From Paenibacillus sp. FSL H7-0331 (lineage in GTDB: Bacteria > Bacillota > Bacilli > Paenibacillales > NBRC-103111), in assembly GCF_001956045.1 (NCBI RefSeq), contig NZ_MRTH01000048.1, positions 1-53,535 on the forward strand: a stretch of 53,535 nucleotides of DNA. The letters run 5' to 3'. Both the position numbers and the translations under genes were made by a program. The first letter of the stretch is position 1. Each line of letters begins with the position of its first letter. The notes beneath the pieces were generated by a model that was not told the origin of the DNA, made no database searches, and was given only the letters and a program-made list of their open reading frames with translations. This document shows, in pieces, positions 43,219 to 52,561 of the stretch.

Positions 43219-43334
43219 TAATAAATTATAGAGAGGCAACGAATAATGTGATATTCGTGTTAGATATAATGTGGTGCAAATAGTCTTGAAGCGATTACAT
43301 CGTTGTAAGGCGGACAGAGCTGGGAGTGATACTC

Positions 43335-44327
43335 ATGAATAATACCCTACTGAAAATTAGCAACCTGACTGCGGAGTTTAAGACGGACAAAGGCGTATTC
43401 CCGGCAATTAGTGGTGTTAATTTAACGATTAACAAAGGGGAAATATTGTGCATAGTCGGCGAAAGCGGGAGCGGGAAAACCGTAGCTTCGCTTTCCTTGA
43501 TGAATCTCATTCCTGCGGTAGGGAAAATAACGACAGGCGAGATCTCGTTTGAAGGTCGGGATTTGCTAAAGATTAAGAAAAAGGAAATGTCACAAATTAG
43601 GGGGAAGTCCATCGCGATGATTTTTCAGGACCCGATGATGTCTTTGGATCCCGTATATACATGCGGCAGCCAGGTTATTGAAGCCGTTCAAATTCATCAG
43701 AAAATATCGCATCAAGATGCGTACGACAAGGCAGTAGAGCTGTTAAAGCAAGTTGGCATCCCTCACCCGGAAAGATGTATGAATGCTTATCCTCATGAGC
43801 TTTCCGGAGGGATGTGCCAGCGAATCAGTATTGCGATGGCGCTGTCATGCAGACCTAAGCTTCTTATTGCGGACGAGCCCACTACGGCACTTGATGTGAC
43901 GGTACAGGCGCAAATCCTGGATTTGTTGAAAGAAATCAGGAACGAAATGAATATGAGCATTATGCTGATTACGCACGACCTCGGAGTCGTAGCCGAAATG
44001 GCTGACCGCGTTGCCGTTATGTATGCCGGAAAAGTAATGGAAGAGGGGGATGTCAGGTCGATTTTCCACAATCCGCAGCATCCGTATACCCAGGGGCTCA
44101 TCAAGTCGATTCCTCATATGGATCAAAAGAATGAAAAGCTTTACAGCATTAGCGGTACCGTTCCGAGCATAAGCTCTATGCCAGATGGCTGCCGGTTCAG
44201 CCCCAGATGCCCGGATGCGGCTGATATTTGCCGACAAAAGGAACCGGAGATGATACAAACCAATCATAACGGTAAGGCTCGCTGCTGGAAGCTGGATCAG
44301 GCATGGAGGGAAGGTGATGCGGGATGA
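43335..44327 (+). CDS. Oligopeptide ABC transporter ATPase, DppD/OppD-like
   Basis: 330 residues from ATG 43335 after GGGAGTGAT; an in-frame start at 43326 lies within that site. Walker A GESGSGKT, signature SGGMCQRISIAMAL, Walker B LLIADEPTTALDV, and the C-terminal oligo_HPY cysteine cluster CRFSPRCPDAADIC. First gene of a five-gene array with its partner ATPase (4-bp overlap), two permeases and a binding protein. One of the two ATPases of a peptide-type importer. Confidence 0.93.
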   Translation: MNNTLLKISNLTAEFKTDKGVFPAISGVNLTINKGEILCIVGESGSGKTVASLSLMNLIPAVGKITTGEISFEGRDLLKIKKKEMSQIRGKSIAMIFQDPMMSLDPVYTCGSQVIEAVQIHQKISHQDAYDKAVELLKQVGIPHPERCMNAYPHELSGGMCQRISIAMALSCRPKLLIADEPTTALDVTVQAQILDLLKEIRNEMNMSIMLITHDLGVVAEMADRVAVMYAGKVMEEGDVRSIFHNPQHPYTQGLIKSIPHMDQKNEKLYSISGTVPSISSMPDGCRFSPRCPDAADICRQKEPEMIQTNHNGKARCWKLDQAWREGDAG

Positions 44328-45340
44328 AAGAGGTTCTTTTGGAGGTTAACAACGTTAAAAAGTACTTTTCATTAAAAAAGGGTGTGTTTTCAAAACGGCT
44401 CGGTTCTGTCAAGGCGGTTGATGATGTAAGCTTCTCCATATTCAAGGGGGAGACATTCGGACTTGTTGGTGAATCCGGCTGCGGGAAAAGCACGTTGTCC
44501 CGCGTCATTATGCGGCTTACCGATGCTGACAGCGGAGAAATTAAATTTGACAATATCGACCTGTTGAAATTGAAAGGCGAGCAATTAAGGAAGCAGCGCG
44601 GCAAATTTCAGATGGTGTTTCAGAAGCCATTCGAATCGTTAAATCCGAGAAGGACGGTTGGACAGATAATAGGAGCGCCGTTTGAAATTCACGGTATTGC
44701 AACGGGGGCAGAAAAGGAAAAAAGGGTAAAGCATCTGCTGGAATTAGTGGGTCTAAGTCCACAATATATCAACCGTTATCCTCATGAATTTTCAGGTGGA
44801 CAGAGGCAGCGAATCGGAATCGCGCGGGCGATTGCTTTAAATCCTAAGCTTATCGTATGCGATGAGGCTGTATCCGCATTGGATGTGTCTATCCAATCCC
44901 AGATTCTGAATTTGCTCGACGATCTGCAGAAAGAATTCGGTTTGACCTACTTGTTTATTTCCCACAATTTATCGATCGTCAAGCATATGAGCAACCGTAT
45001 AGCCGTCATGTACCTCGGGAGTATTGTCGAGATTGCCGATGCAGAGGAATTATACGCTAATGCCAAACATCCATACACAAAAGCGCTGCTGTCTGCCATC
45101 CCTATGCCTAATCCTGATTTCAACAAGGAGCGCATTATATTAAGCGGCGACGTTCCAAGCCCTGTTAATCCTCCGACAGGCTGCAGATTTTGTACAAGGT
45201 GCAAGGATGTTATGCCGATTTGCAGCGAAGTGGCTCCGGAGTTTATTGAACTAAGCGACAAGCATGCCGTTGCATGCCATTTATTTACAAACTCAAGTGC
45301 AGAAGTACAACAACAACCGGTTTTGCTGAATAGAGGGTGA
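44324..45340 (+). CDS. Oligopeptide ABC transporter ATPase, DppF/OppF-like
   Basis: 338 residues. GESGCGKST Walker A, FSGGQRQRIGIARAI signature, LIVCDEAVSALDV Walker B, and the CRFCTRC cysteine region near the end. Starts in an ATGA overlap with DppD-like gene; ends 4 bp before the permease ATG, whose ribosome site AGAGGGTGA spans the stop. Forms the ATPase heterodimer of the importer. Confidence 0.93.
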   Translation: MKEVLLEVNNVKKYFSLKKGVFSKRLGSVKAVDDVSFSIFKGETFGLVGESGCGKSTLSRVIMRLTDADSGEIKFDNIDLLKLKGEQLRKQRGKFQMVFQKPFESLNPRRTVGQIIGAPFEIHGIATGAEKEKRVKHLLELVGLSPQYINRYPHEFSGGQRQRIGIARAIALNPKLIVCDEAVSALDVSIQSQILNLLDDLQKEFGLTYLFISHNLSIVKHMSNRIAVMYLGSIVEIADAEELYANAKHPYTKALLSAIPMPNPDFNKERIILSGDVPSPVNPPTGCRFCTRCKDVMPICSEVAPEFIELSDKHAVACHLFTNSSAEVQQQPVLLNRG

Positions 45341-45344
45341 TCGA

Positions 45345-46289
45345 ATGGTACGTTATTTGGGTGAAAAAGTAGTGCTGCTTATCGTTCAGGTGCTTGTCGT
45401 CGGTACTTTGGTGTTCTCGTTGATTCACTTTATGCCGGGTGATCCTGCAGTTCTCGTGCTTGGTACGGAAAGAGGAGGAGACGCTGCGGCAGTGGCGGAA
45501 ATGCGCCATACGCTTGGGCTGGACCAGCCTTTGATCATGCAGTATTGGAATTGGCTTGTTAATTTTGTGAAATTTGATTTGGGGCAATCCCTTTTTGATA
45601 AAACCTCGGTCAACACTTATATCTCGCAAAGACTTCCGAACACGATAGAACTGGCGGTTGTATCGATCATTCTCGCAATGATAATCGGAGTACCACTTGG
45701 AATTGCTGCTGCCTTGAAACGGCAGAGCTTCATTGATTTGGCGCTTTCGTCTGTAGCGGCTTTAGGTGTTTCTTTCCCCGTCTATGTGTTGGGAGCCTTT
45801 ATGATTCTCATGTTCAGCTTCAAGCTTCAATGGCTTCCTGCCAGCGGTTTTGTCGAGTTTACCGATAACCCGGGTAAGCATATGCTGCGTCTGATCCTGC
45901 CTTCCTTAACGCTTGCACTGGGCTTAGCGGCTTCGATCGCAAGAATGACACGGTCGTCCATGCTGGAGGTATTAAACAAGGATTTTATTCAGACGCTTCG
46001 AGCAAAAGGGGTACCGGAGTGGAAGATTATCTCCAAGCATGCTTTCCGGAATGCGATTATTCCCGTCATTACGATAATCGGCTTGCAGCTCGGTAACCTG
46101 ATAGGGGGTACGGTTCTCATCGAGTACTTGTTTAACTGGCCGGGGATGAGCACGCTGTTGGTCAAATCAATAGCTAACCGTGATTATCCATTAATTCAAG
46201 GCTGTATTGTCGTCATGGCCACTTTCTTTATCGTAGTTAATATATTAGTTGATCTGTTGTATGGACTTATGGACCCAAGAGTTCGCTAA
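45345..46289 (+). CDS. Oligopeptide ABC permease, DppB/OppB-like
   Basis: 314 residues, six predicted spans. N-terminus YLGEKVVLLIVQVLVVGTL and FMPGDPAVLVLG fit the OppB family; the EAA loop is QTLRAKGVPEWKIISKHAFR; GTVLIEYLFNWPGMSTLL is a classic DppB signature. Close behind the DppF-like gene. Confidence 0.93.
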   Translation: MVRYLGEKVVLLIVQVLVVGTLVFSLIHFMPGDPAVLVLGTERGGDAAAVAEMRHTLGLDQPLIMQYWNWLVNFVKFDLGQSLFDKTSVNTYISQRLPNTIELAVVSIILAMIIGVPLGIAAALKRQSFIDLALSSVAALGVSFPVYVLGAFMILMFSFKLQWLPASGFVEFTDNPGKHMLRLILPSLTLALGLAASIARMTRSSMLEVLNKDFIQTLRAKGVPEWKIISKHAFRNAIIPVITIIGLQLGNLIGGTVLIEYLFNWPGMSTLLVKSIANRDYPLIQGCIVVMATFFIVVNILVDLLYGLMDPRVR

Positions 46290-46342
46290 AGCCAAGGCAG
46301 CGCGAGCTGTGATATGCCGAAAATCGTCAAGGAGTTGGATGT

Positions 46343-47167
46343 ATGCTGAACAAGTGCATCAGGAACAGAACGTTTGTCATCAGCTCTATAGTGCTGCTTC
46401 CTATATTAATCATTGCCGCGATCGGACCATGGATCATTCCTCATGATCCGCTTGAAATCCATCCCGATATCGTACTTAAATCAACATTGCCGCAATATCC
46501 CTTTGGCACGGATGAATTCGGCAGAGATATATTAAGCCGGCTCATTTTAGGAATACGTCCCTCGCTTACAGTAGCAATAGGCTCAACTATAGTAGCATTT
46601 ACCGTCGGAATGCTGCTTGGGATTGTATCGGGTTATTTCCGGGGGATTGTCGAAAAAACGATTATGCGCGCTGTGGATATAGTGTTGTGCTTCCCGCCGA
46701 TTTTGTTAGCACTGATGGTAGTTGGCTTTTGGGGAGCAGGTATCAAAAATCTGATCATTATTATCGGAATCGTCTATGCTCCTCACTTTGCCCGGATCGC
46801 CTACTCATCGACTTTGCAGATCAAGCAGCAGGAATATGTAGAGAGTGAACTGTCTTTGGGAGCATCTCATATGCGGGTGTTGTTCGGCTGTATTTTACCG
46901 AACATTATGTCCCCGCTGATCATCCAGATCAGCTTGACTATAGCTGCCGCCATTCTTCTTGAATCCGGACTTAGCTTTCTTGGATTAGGCGTAATTCCCC
47001 CTGAACCTTCATGGGGGCAAATGATTGGTCAATCAAGGGGGTATATCAGCTTAAACCCCATGTATGCCGTCTGGCCTTCCCTATGTTTGGGCATTACCAT
47101 TCTAGCCGTCAATTTGTTGGGTGACAGTCTGAGAGACATACTGGATCCGAAACTGAACCGCTCTTAA
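46343..47167 (+). CDS. Oligopeptide ABC permease, DppC/OppC-like
   Basis: 274 residues, ATG after AAGGAGTTGG. IIPHDPLEIHPD, the classical FGTDEFGRDILSRLI, EAA loop VESELSLGASHMRVLFGCIL and the ending LGVIPPEPSWGQMIG are strong DppC features. Six predicted spans. A hairpin separates it from the binding-protein gene. Confidence 0.93.
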   Translation: MLNKCIRNRTFVISSIVLLPILIIAAIGPWIIPHDPLEIHPDIVLKSTLPQYPFGTDEFGRDILSRLILGIRPSLTVAIGSTIVAFTVGMLLGIVSGYFRGIVEKTIMRAVDIVLCFPPILLALMVVGFWGAGIKNLIIIIGIVYAPHFARIAYSSTLQIKQQEYVESELSLGASHMRVLFGCILPNIMSPLIIQISLTIAAAILLESGLSFLGLGVIPPEPSWGQMIGQSRGYISLNPMYAVWPSLCLGITILAVNLLGDSLRDILDPKLNRS

Positions 47168-47180
47168 GCTTGGTAGTAAT

Positions 47181-47203
47181 GGCAGCCATTAACAATGGCT
47201 GTC
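47181..47203 (+). terminator. Intercistronic hairpin before the peptide-binding protein gene
   Basis: GGCAGCCATT-AAC-AATGGCTGTC, ten-pair stem with a GU pair, no T-run. It probably fine-tunes or stabilises mRNA rather than ending it. Confidence 0.5.
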
Positions 47204-47249
47204 CCTATTATAAATACCGTATTATAATTAATAAGGGGAGGCATGCAGT

Positions 47250-48836
47250 ATGGGAAAGCGTTTGTCTAAAATGATGTTTTTAATTATGGTCGTTGCCTTG
47301 ATTGTCAGTGGATGTGGAGGGGCGGGGCCAAACAAAGCGGCGGACTCTGCCAAAGCCGATAACACGGATAAAGGAAGTACTAAAAACGGTAACCTCATCT
47401 TCGGTCTATCTGGCGAGCCGACGAGCATGGACCCGCTGGTGCAGAACGGTCCAGGACGAACGATTAAACTTGCTATCTATCGCGGGTTGGTCAATTATGA
47501 CAAGGAAGGTAAGTTAAGCAATGAATTGGCGGAGTCTTATTCTTTATCATCTGATAAGAAAACGTTCACATTTAAGCTTCGCGACGCTAAATTTCAAAAC
47601 GGCGATCCTGTAACTGCTGAGGATGTGAAATATACATTCGAGAGGATTGCGAATCCGAAAAATAACGGGACATTCCGCAATGAATTGTCTGTCATCGACA
47701 AGATTGAAGCAACAGATGCCAAAACGGTTACTTTCATACTAAAAGAGCCATCCGCTCCTTTCATTCACTACTTAGCTCTTCCCGAGTCGGTTATTGTATC
47801 TAAGAAGTGGACCGAGGAGAAAAACGGCGACTTGAACTCAGCCCCAATGGGAGCAGGTCCTTTTCAGTTTGTTAAATGGACGAAGGGTCAAGAGTTTGTT
47901 GTGAAAAAGTTCGATGGGTATTATAAGAAGGATAAGGGTAAGCTGGATAATATAAGATTCGTTTTTTATCCGGATGAGAACACAAGAGTCAATGCGCTTA
48001 AGGCCGGCGATGTGGATTTGATCGACTATGTGCCTTGGAAGGACGCGGCTGCGATTGAGCAGGACACGAAGCTGAAGCTTGACAGTGTAAGCGGACCTTT
48101 TATGCAGCTGCAATTCAATACGCAGTTTGCACCGTTCAGCGATCCAAGAGTCAGAAAAGCCATTTCATATGCGATCGAACGCAAGTCGATTATCAACACA
48201 GCGTTCAACGGTCGCGGGAAGCCGATCTACGGTATGGCTATCCCGCAAGGCTATATGGGTTATAATGAAAAGAATGAGAAATATTTCGAGTACAATATTG
48301 AAAAGGCGAAGAAGCTTCTTGCAGAAGCGGGTTATCCTAACGGCTTTAAAGCGCGCTTGCTAGCTACTTCACAATTTTCTTTCCACCAGCAAACGGCGGT
48401 TGCTGTTCAGTCGGAGCTAAAGAAGGTTGGGATTGACATTGAGCTTGATCTTCCGGATTGGGCCACCCGTGTGAAGAAAAATACCGAAGGCAACTATGAT
48501 TTTGTCGTGGCGGGTACATCAGGGGATATTACGGACGCGGACTGGCTCAGTAATTTTTATAGCGGTGGGCCGGCAAGACTTAACAACTCAGCATACTTTG
48601 ACGACGCACAAATTAACAAACTGTTGGTCGACGGAAGAAAAGAGCTGGATGATACGAAACGTAAAGAAATCTATGAAAAATTGATTGACCGTGCGCTGGA
48701 CTTGTCGCCGTTCGTGTATTTATCGTGGCGTGAGCAAGCCTTCGGAATGAAGGCGAACGTCGAAGGATTTAAGAACATGCCGGGATTCTTATCGTTCCAA
48801 TCTGGCATTACGCTAGAAGATACAGTTATTAAGTAA
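47250..48836 (+). CDS. Peptide-type ABC solute-binding lipoprotein, OppA/DppA family
   Basis: 528 residues. Lipobox IVSGC after a short signal peptide, then ENTRVNALKAGDVDLIDYV, FGLSGEPTSMDPLVQNG and DPRVRKAISYAIERKSI, standard for family-5 binding proteins. Last gene of the transporter array. Family-5 proteins bind peptides, but also sugar-amino-acid conjugates and opines, so an Amadori compound is a reasonable ligand next to the FrlBD- and HyuAB-like genes. A strong terminator follows. Confidence 0.92.
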   Translation: MGKRLSKMMFLIMVVALIVSGCGGAGPNKAADSAKADNTDKGSTKNGNLIFGLSGEPTSMDPLVQNGPGRTIKLAIYRGLVNYDKEGKLSNELAESYSLSSDKKTFTFKLRDAKFQNGDPVTAEDVKYTFERIANPKNNGTFRNELSVIDKIEATDAKTVTFILKEPSAPFIHYLALPESVIVSKKWTEEKNGDLNSAPMGAGPFQFVKWTKGQEFVVKKFDGYYKKDKGKLDNIRFVFYPDENTRVNALKAGDVDLIDYVPWKDAAAIEQDTKLKLDSVSGPFMQLQFNTQFAPFSDPRVRKAISYAIERKSIINTAFNGRGKPIYGMAIPQGYMGYNEKNEKYFEYNIEKAKKLLAEAGYPNGFKARLLATSQFSFHQQTAVAVQSELKKVGIDIELDLPDWATRVKKNTEGNYDFVVAGTSGDITDADWLSNFYSGGPARLNNSAYFDDAQINKLLVDGRKELDDTKRKEIYEKLIDRALDLSPFVYLSWREQAFGMKANVEGFKNMPGFLSFQSGITLEDTVIK

Positions 48837-48848
48837 TGGCGCTTGAAC

Positions 48849-48887
48849 ATATGCAGCCCCCAGAACATGTGTCTGGGGGCTGCATAT
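48849..48887 (+). terminator. Strong terminator of the transporter operon
   Basis: Perfect 16-bp arms ATATGCAGCCCCCAGA (48849-48864) and its complement (48872-48887), seven-base loop, directly after the stop. Confidence 0.85.
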
Positions 48888-48968
48888 ATAATGGTTGCTG
48901 GTCCAATAGGAGTCCAGTACAATAAGATACAACACCATGCTTACGAAGCTAGTTTTGCTAACGAAGTA

Positions 48969-48988
48969 AACTTTCCGTATGGAAAGTT
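48969..48988 (+). promoter_or_regulatory. 20-bp palindrome before the sensor kinase
   Basis: AACTTTCC, GTAT, GGAAAGTT form a perfect inverted repeat just before the ribosome site. A further CAGTACAAT word lies at 48915. Operator or 5'-UTR hairpin. Confidence 0.4.
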
Positions 48989-49038
48989 CTTAGGAGGAGA
49001 ACCCGATTCTGTACAAGATTAAGCAATGGATTGGTTTT

Positions 49039-50904
49039 TTGTATCGTAATCTGCAGATTCGGATCATCATCTCCATTGTCATACTTGTTTTTACCGCCGT
49101 CTTTTTTTCGCTGAACATTAATTTTAAGCATACGGAAACGTTATTTGAGAAAGAAACCTCTGACCTGTTAATCAGCAACCTTGAGCAGGTTGGCAATCAA
49201 GTTGAGAATGTTACCTTGGACATGATGAAGCTATCTAATGTGTTAAGTCTGGATGATACCATCACAACGAATTTAAGTGCTTTTTCACGAAGTACGGATT
49301 TTAAAGCATTCAGTAGGATGAAGCTTCCACAAGAGCTGACAACTGAAGATTATTCAAGAATGTCCAAGATCGAAAACCGTTTAACCTTTACGAAAAACAA
49401 CAATTTCTTTAATTATAATGCGCATATGGTCGTGATCAGTTCAGACGGAATTGTCAGTAATGTGATGGGCAATATCGTAAGCGATATCGATATGAATCAT
49501 GATTATTTGAATTTCAAGCAGGAATTCGGCTTTTGGTTAAAAGAGGATGAGTGGTTTAATTCTCTCGTACGGCATGAAAGAGATTCGGTCTGGACGGTTC
49601 CATACATGTACCATTCGTCCAAATTAAATGATGATAAACAATACGTATCCCTTGCCAGGTCAATAAAAAGCAGCTTTACCAACGAAATGCTGGGTGTCGT
49701 AATGATAAATTTGGACCTCGATAATTTCGTCTCTTTATTTACGGTTCGTTCCAAGGGCTCTATCCTGTTGTTGGATAGCCAGGATCGAATCATCAAGTCC
49801 TCCGGCGAGATAGAGATAGGCGATATCAATAATGTAAAAAAAGACCTGAAGCTGTACGGTACGCAAAAGGGTTATTTTATAGGAACCTCCGACGGCAAGC
49901 GTTATATGGTTACTTATTATATTTTAAACCGGCTTAATTGGGCGGTCGTATCGGTTATTCCTTATGAGGATGTTATGAAAAATACGTCCAGCCTTAAAAA
50001 CAAGGTTTTGACTATTAATTATATTGTATTTGGTTTATTTCTACTATCAAGCGTCGCGCTGATCCTTTATATAACAAACCCTTTAAAGCTTCTTATTAAA
50101 GATTTAAGAAAGAAAAAAATCGGGGTGTACAGCCTGGGAACTAAGGATATTACGTACTCCAACGATGTGAACAGTATCGTAAGAAGCTTTGACCATCTGT
50201 TTAAAAGGGTTGACGAGTTGGTTCTTAAGGTAGTCGAAGAGCAAAGCAGAGAACAAGAACTGAAATATGAAGCGTTGAAGGCGCAGATTAACCCGCATTT
50301 TCTGTTTAACACATTGAATATTATTAAATGGACCGCTATGATGAACGGAGCGGTTAATGCCTCGAATATGATTGCCGATTTGGGACGGCTTCTGGAAGTC
50401 AGCATGAAGAAAGGTGACGAAGAAATCACCTTAAAAGAAGAGCTGCATCTCGTTAAAGCGTACATGAACATTCAAAGCGCACGCTATAATGACAGCATTG
50501 AATTGCAAATTGATATCGATCCCAGCTTGGAGAAATACCAGATCATAAAGCTGCTGCTGCAGCCAGTGGTGGAAAATTGCATTTTACATGGGCTTAAGAA
50601 CAAAAAGACCGGCGGCAGAATCCGAATATGTGCACAACTGGAAGTGGGATGCTTGCGAATCGATGTGACCGACAACGGGGAAGGAATTGAAGAGCGAAGA
50701 ATCCATGAAATTTTTGATGATACGAACGAAGTTACAGGAACTCAACATAAATTCAGCGGCGTAGGTCTTCGAAATATTCATGACAGACTGCAGCTTAAAT
50801 ACGGTGAGCCGTTCGGATTACGGCTATCGTCATCCGAGGTAGAAGGGACAACGGTATCTGTGACTATTCCGGCGACTATCAAAGAGGAAGACAGTTCATA
50901 TTAA
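49039..50904 (+). CDS. Sensor histidine kinase, YesM family
   Basis: 621 residues from TTG 49039; the perfect AGGAGG (48992-48997) suggests translation really begins ~30 bases upstream at a CTG/ATT codon. Membrane helix ~8-30, large extracytoplasmic dCache-like region, second helix ~322-345, HAMP-type linker, His_kinase motif INPHFLFNTLNIIKW (~417, phospho-His within), ATP-binding VENCILHGLKN and DNGEGIEE, then FSGVGLRNIHDRL. YesM kinases sense extracellular carbohydrates or binding proteins. Paired with the AraC-type response regulator 28 bp downstream. Confidence 0.9.
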   Translation: MYRNLQIRIIISIVILVFTAVFFSLNINFKHTETLFEKETSDLLISNLEQVGNQVENVTLDMMKLSNVLSLDDTITTNLSAFSRSTDFKAFSRMKLPQELTTEDYSRMSKIENRLTFTKNNNFFNYNAHMVVISSDGIVSNVMGNIVSDIDMNHDYLNFKQEFGFWLKEDEWFNSLVRHERDSVWTVPYMYHSSKLNDDKQYVSLARSIKSSFTNEMLGVVMINLDLDNFVSLFTVRSKGSILLLDSQDRIIKSSGEIEIGDINNVKKDLKLYGTQKGYFIGTSDGKRYMVTYYILNRLNWAVVSVIPYEDVMKNTSSLKNKVLTINYIVFGLFLLSSVALILYITNPLKLLIKDLRKKKIGVYSLGTKDITYSNDVNSIVRSFDHLFKRVDELVLKVVEEQSREQELKYEALKAQINPHFLFNTLNIIKWTAMMNGAVNASNMIADLGRLLEVSMKKGDEEITLKEELHLVKAYMNIQSARYNDSIELQIDIDPSLEKYQIIKLLLQPVVENCILHGLKNKKTGGRIRICAQLEVGCLRIDVTDNGEGIEERRIHEIFDDTNEVTGTQHKFSGVGLRNIHDRLQLKYGEPFGLRLSSSEVEGTTVSVTIPATIKEEDSSY

Positions 50905-50932
50905 GGGCTTGAAGGAAAGGGAGGTCAGTCCA

Positions 50933-52561
50933 ATGCTAAAAGTCATTATCGTGGACGATGAAGCATTAGTCCGAATAGGCATCAAGTCATGTATTGAATG
51001 GGAAAAGTACGATTTTGAATTTGTCGGACAAGCGGAGGATGGAGTCCAGGCGTTGGAGCTGATTGAGAAAACCCGTCCTGATATCGTGCTTACCGATATA
51101 TTAATGCCGAATATGAATGGCCTGGAGCTGATTGGACAACTGTCAACCCGTTACCCGCATATCAAAGTCATCGTTTTAAGCTGTCATAATGAGATGGATG
51201 CCGTCAAAAAGGCGATGAGACTTGGAGCCGAGGATTATATATTGAAGCTATCTATGCAGCCAGATAGTCTTTTGGAGGTGCTGCTCAAAACGAAGGCGCA
51301 GGTGGAAAAGGAAAGGCTGCAAAATGAAGAGAAAATCAATTTTGAATCGGTGTTAAGAGCGAATAAACAGGTGATAAAAAACGGTTTGTATAAGAAATTA
51401 GTGAGCGGCTCCACGGCTTATTCCGACTTTCAAAAAGAAGCATCGATTATGCAGGTTCAGCCGGATTTCACCCAATTTCTTGTCATTTACTGTACCATCG
51501 ATGACTATTTTAATGCCCCTACGAAAAGCAGATTGAGAGACAGCCATTTACTAAGCTCCTCATTTCTCAATATTTTGAAGGAAGGGCTAACTGAATTTAC
51601 GAAAGCCGAGTTTGCAGAATTGGACGATGGGGATTATTTGATATTGCTGGATGCCTCGGTCCATGCGGCTTCAAATCATCAAGTGATGACTGAATTTTAT
51701 CGGAAAATGAATCATTCGCTCAAGCGTTATTTAAACATTACTGTTTCTTTTGCGGTTTCCGGAAAGACCACTAGCCTGAAGGATGTTCCTGCACTCTACA
51801 GTAAAGCCAAACACGCTTCCGGCTACCGCTTCTATCAAGGGAGAGAATGTATTATTTTTGCTGACGGTATGACGGATTTCATCGATAAAGAAATTATTTT
51901 CGGCTTAGAGGAAGAGAAGCTGTTGATTGAATACATTCACGCTAATGATTATGACGGAGTGAAGATTGTCATCGAACGGTTTTTTAACACGATTTTGTCC
52001 AATGGGATCCATCATCCGATGAGAGTTAAGATGGCGGTTTTAAATGTGCTGTATATTTTCATGAAAGTATTCAAGCCTTACGAGGAGCAAATGCCTCCGG
52101 CATACAACGATTCAAACATGAAGTGGACGGAAATGATCTTGGACGCAGAAACACTGCACGACATCAAAGGATGCGTAGATGAATTCATTGCCGGTTTCAT
52201 ACAATCTATGCTTTCCATCAAGGGAGAAGCTGCAAGACCTGAAATTATGAACGTCAAGAGGTATGTTTACGACAATATTGAACAAATTATTTCACTTGAG
52301 GATGCAGCCAAATTTTCGAACATGAGTAGAAGTTATTTTTCCTACATTTTCAAGAAAGAAATGGGTGATAGCTTTACTAATTTTGTGAATCGAACCAAGA
52401 TGGAAAAAGCCAGGGATTTGATTATAAAAAGAAACCTGAAGGTGTATGAAGCGGCGGAGCAAGTAGGGATCAAGGATGAGGCCTACTTCAGCAAGTTGTT
52501 TAAAAAATATATTGGAGTCAGTCCGGGGAAAATTAAAGGAAAAGGCGGTACTTATGAGTAA
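50933..52561 (+). CDS. Response regulator with AraC output domain, YesN family
   Basis: 542 residues from ATG 50933 after GGGAGGT; an in-frame codon at 50909 lacks a ribosome site. Receiver domain: IIVDDE, phosphorylatable Asp in LTDILMPN, conserved Lys in DYILKLS. Middle helical region, then a C-terminal AraC double HTH (SLEDAAKFSNMSRSYFSYIF, KVYEAAEQVGIKDEAYFSKL). Forms a two-component system with the preceding kinase. The next gene overlaps its end. Probably activates a nearby carbohydrate uptake gene; the truncated permease at the window edge is a candidate former target. Confidence 0.92.
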   Translation: MLKVIIVDDEALVRIGIKSCIEWEKYDFEFVGQAEDGVQALELIEKTRPDIVLTDILMPNMNGLELIGQLSTRYPHIKVIVLSCHNEMDAVKKAMRLGAEDYILKLSMQPDSLLEVLLKTKAQVEKERLQNEEKINFESVLRANKQVIKNGLYKKLVSGSTAYSDFQKEASIMQVQPDFTQFLVIYCTIDDYFNAPTKSRLRDSHLLSSSFLNILKEGLTEFTKAEFAELDDGDYLILLDASVHAASNHQVMTEFYRKMNHSLKRYLNITVSFAVSGKTTSLKDVPALYSKAKHASGYRFYQGRECIIFADGMTDFIDKEIIFGLEEEKLLIEYIHANDYDGVKIVIERFFNTILSNGIHHPMRVKMAVLNVLYIFMKVFKPYEEQMPPAYNDSNMKWTEMILDAETLHDIKGCVDEFIAGFIQSMLSIKGEAARPEIMNVKRYVYDNIEQIISLEDAAKFSNMSRSYFSYIFKKEMGDSFTNFVNRTKMEKARDLIIKRNLKVYEAAEQVGIKDEAYFSKLFKKYIGVSPGKIKGKGGTYE

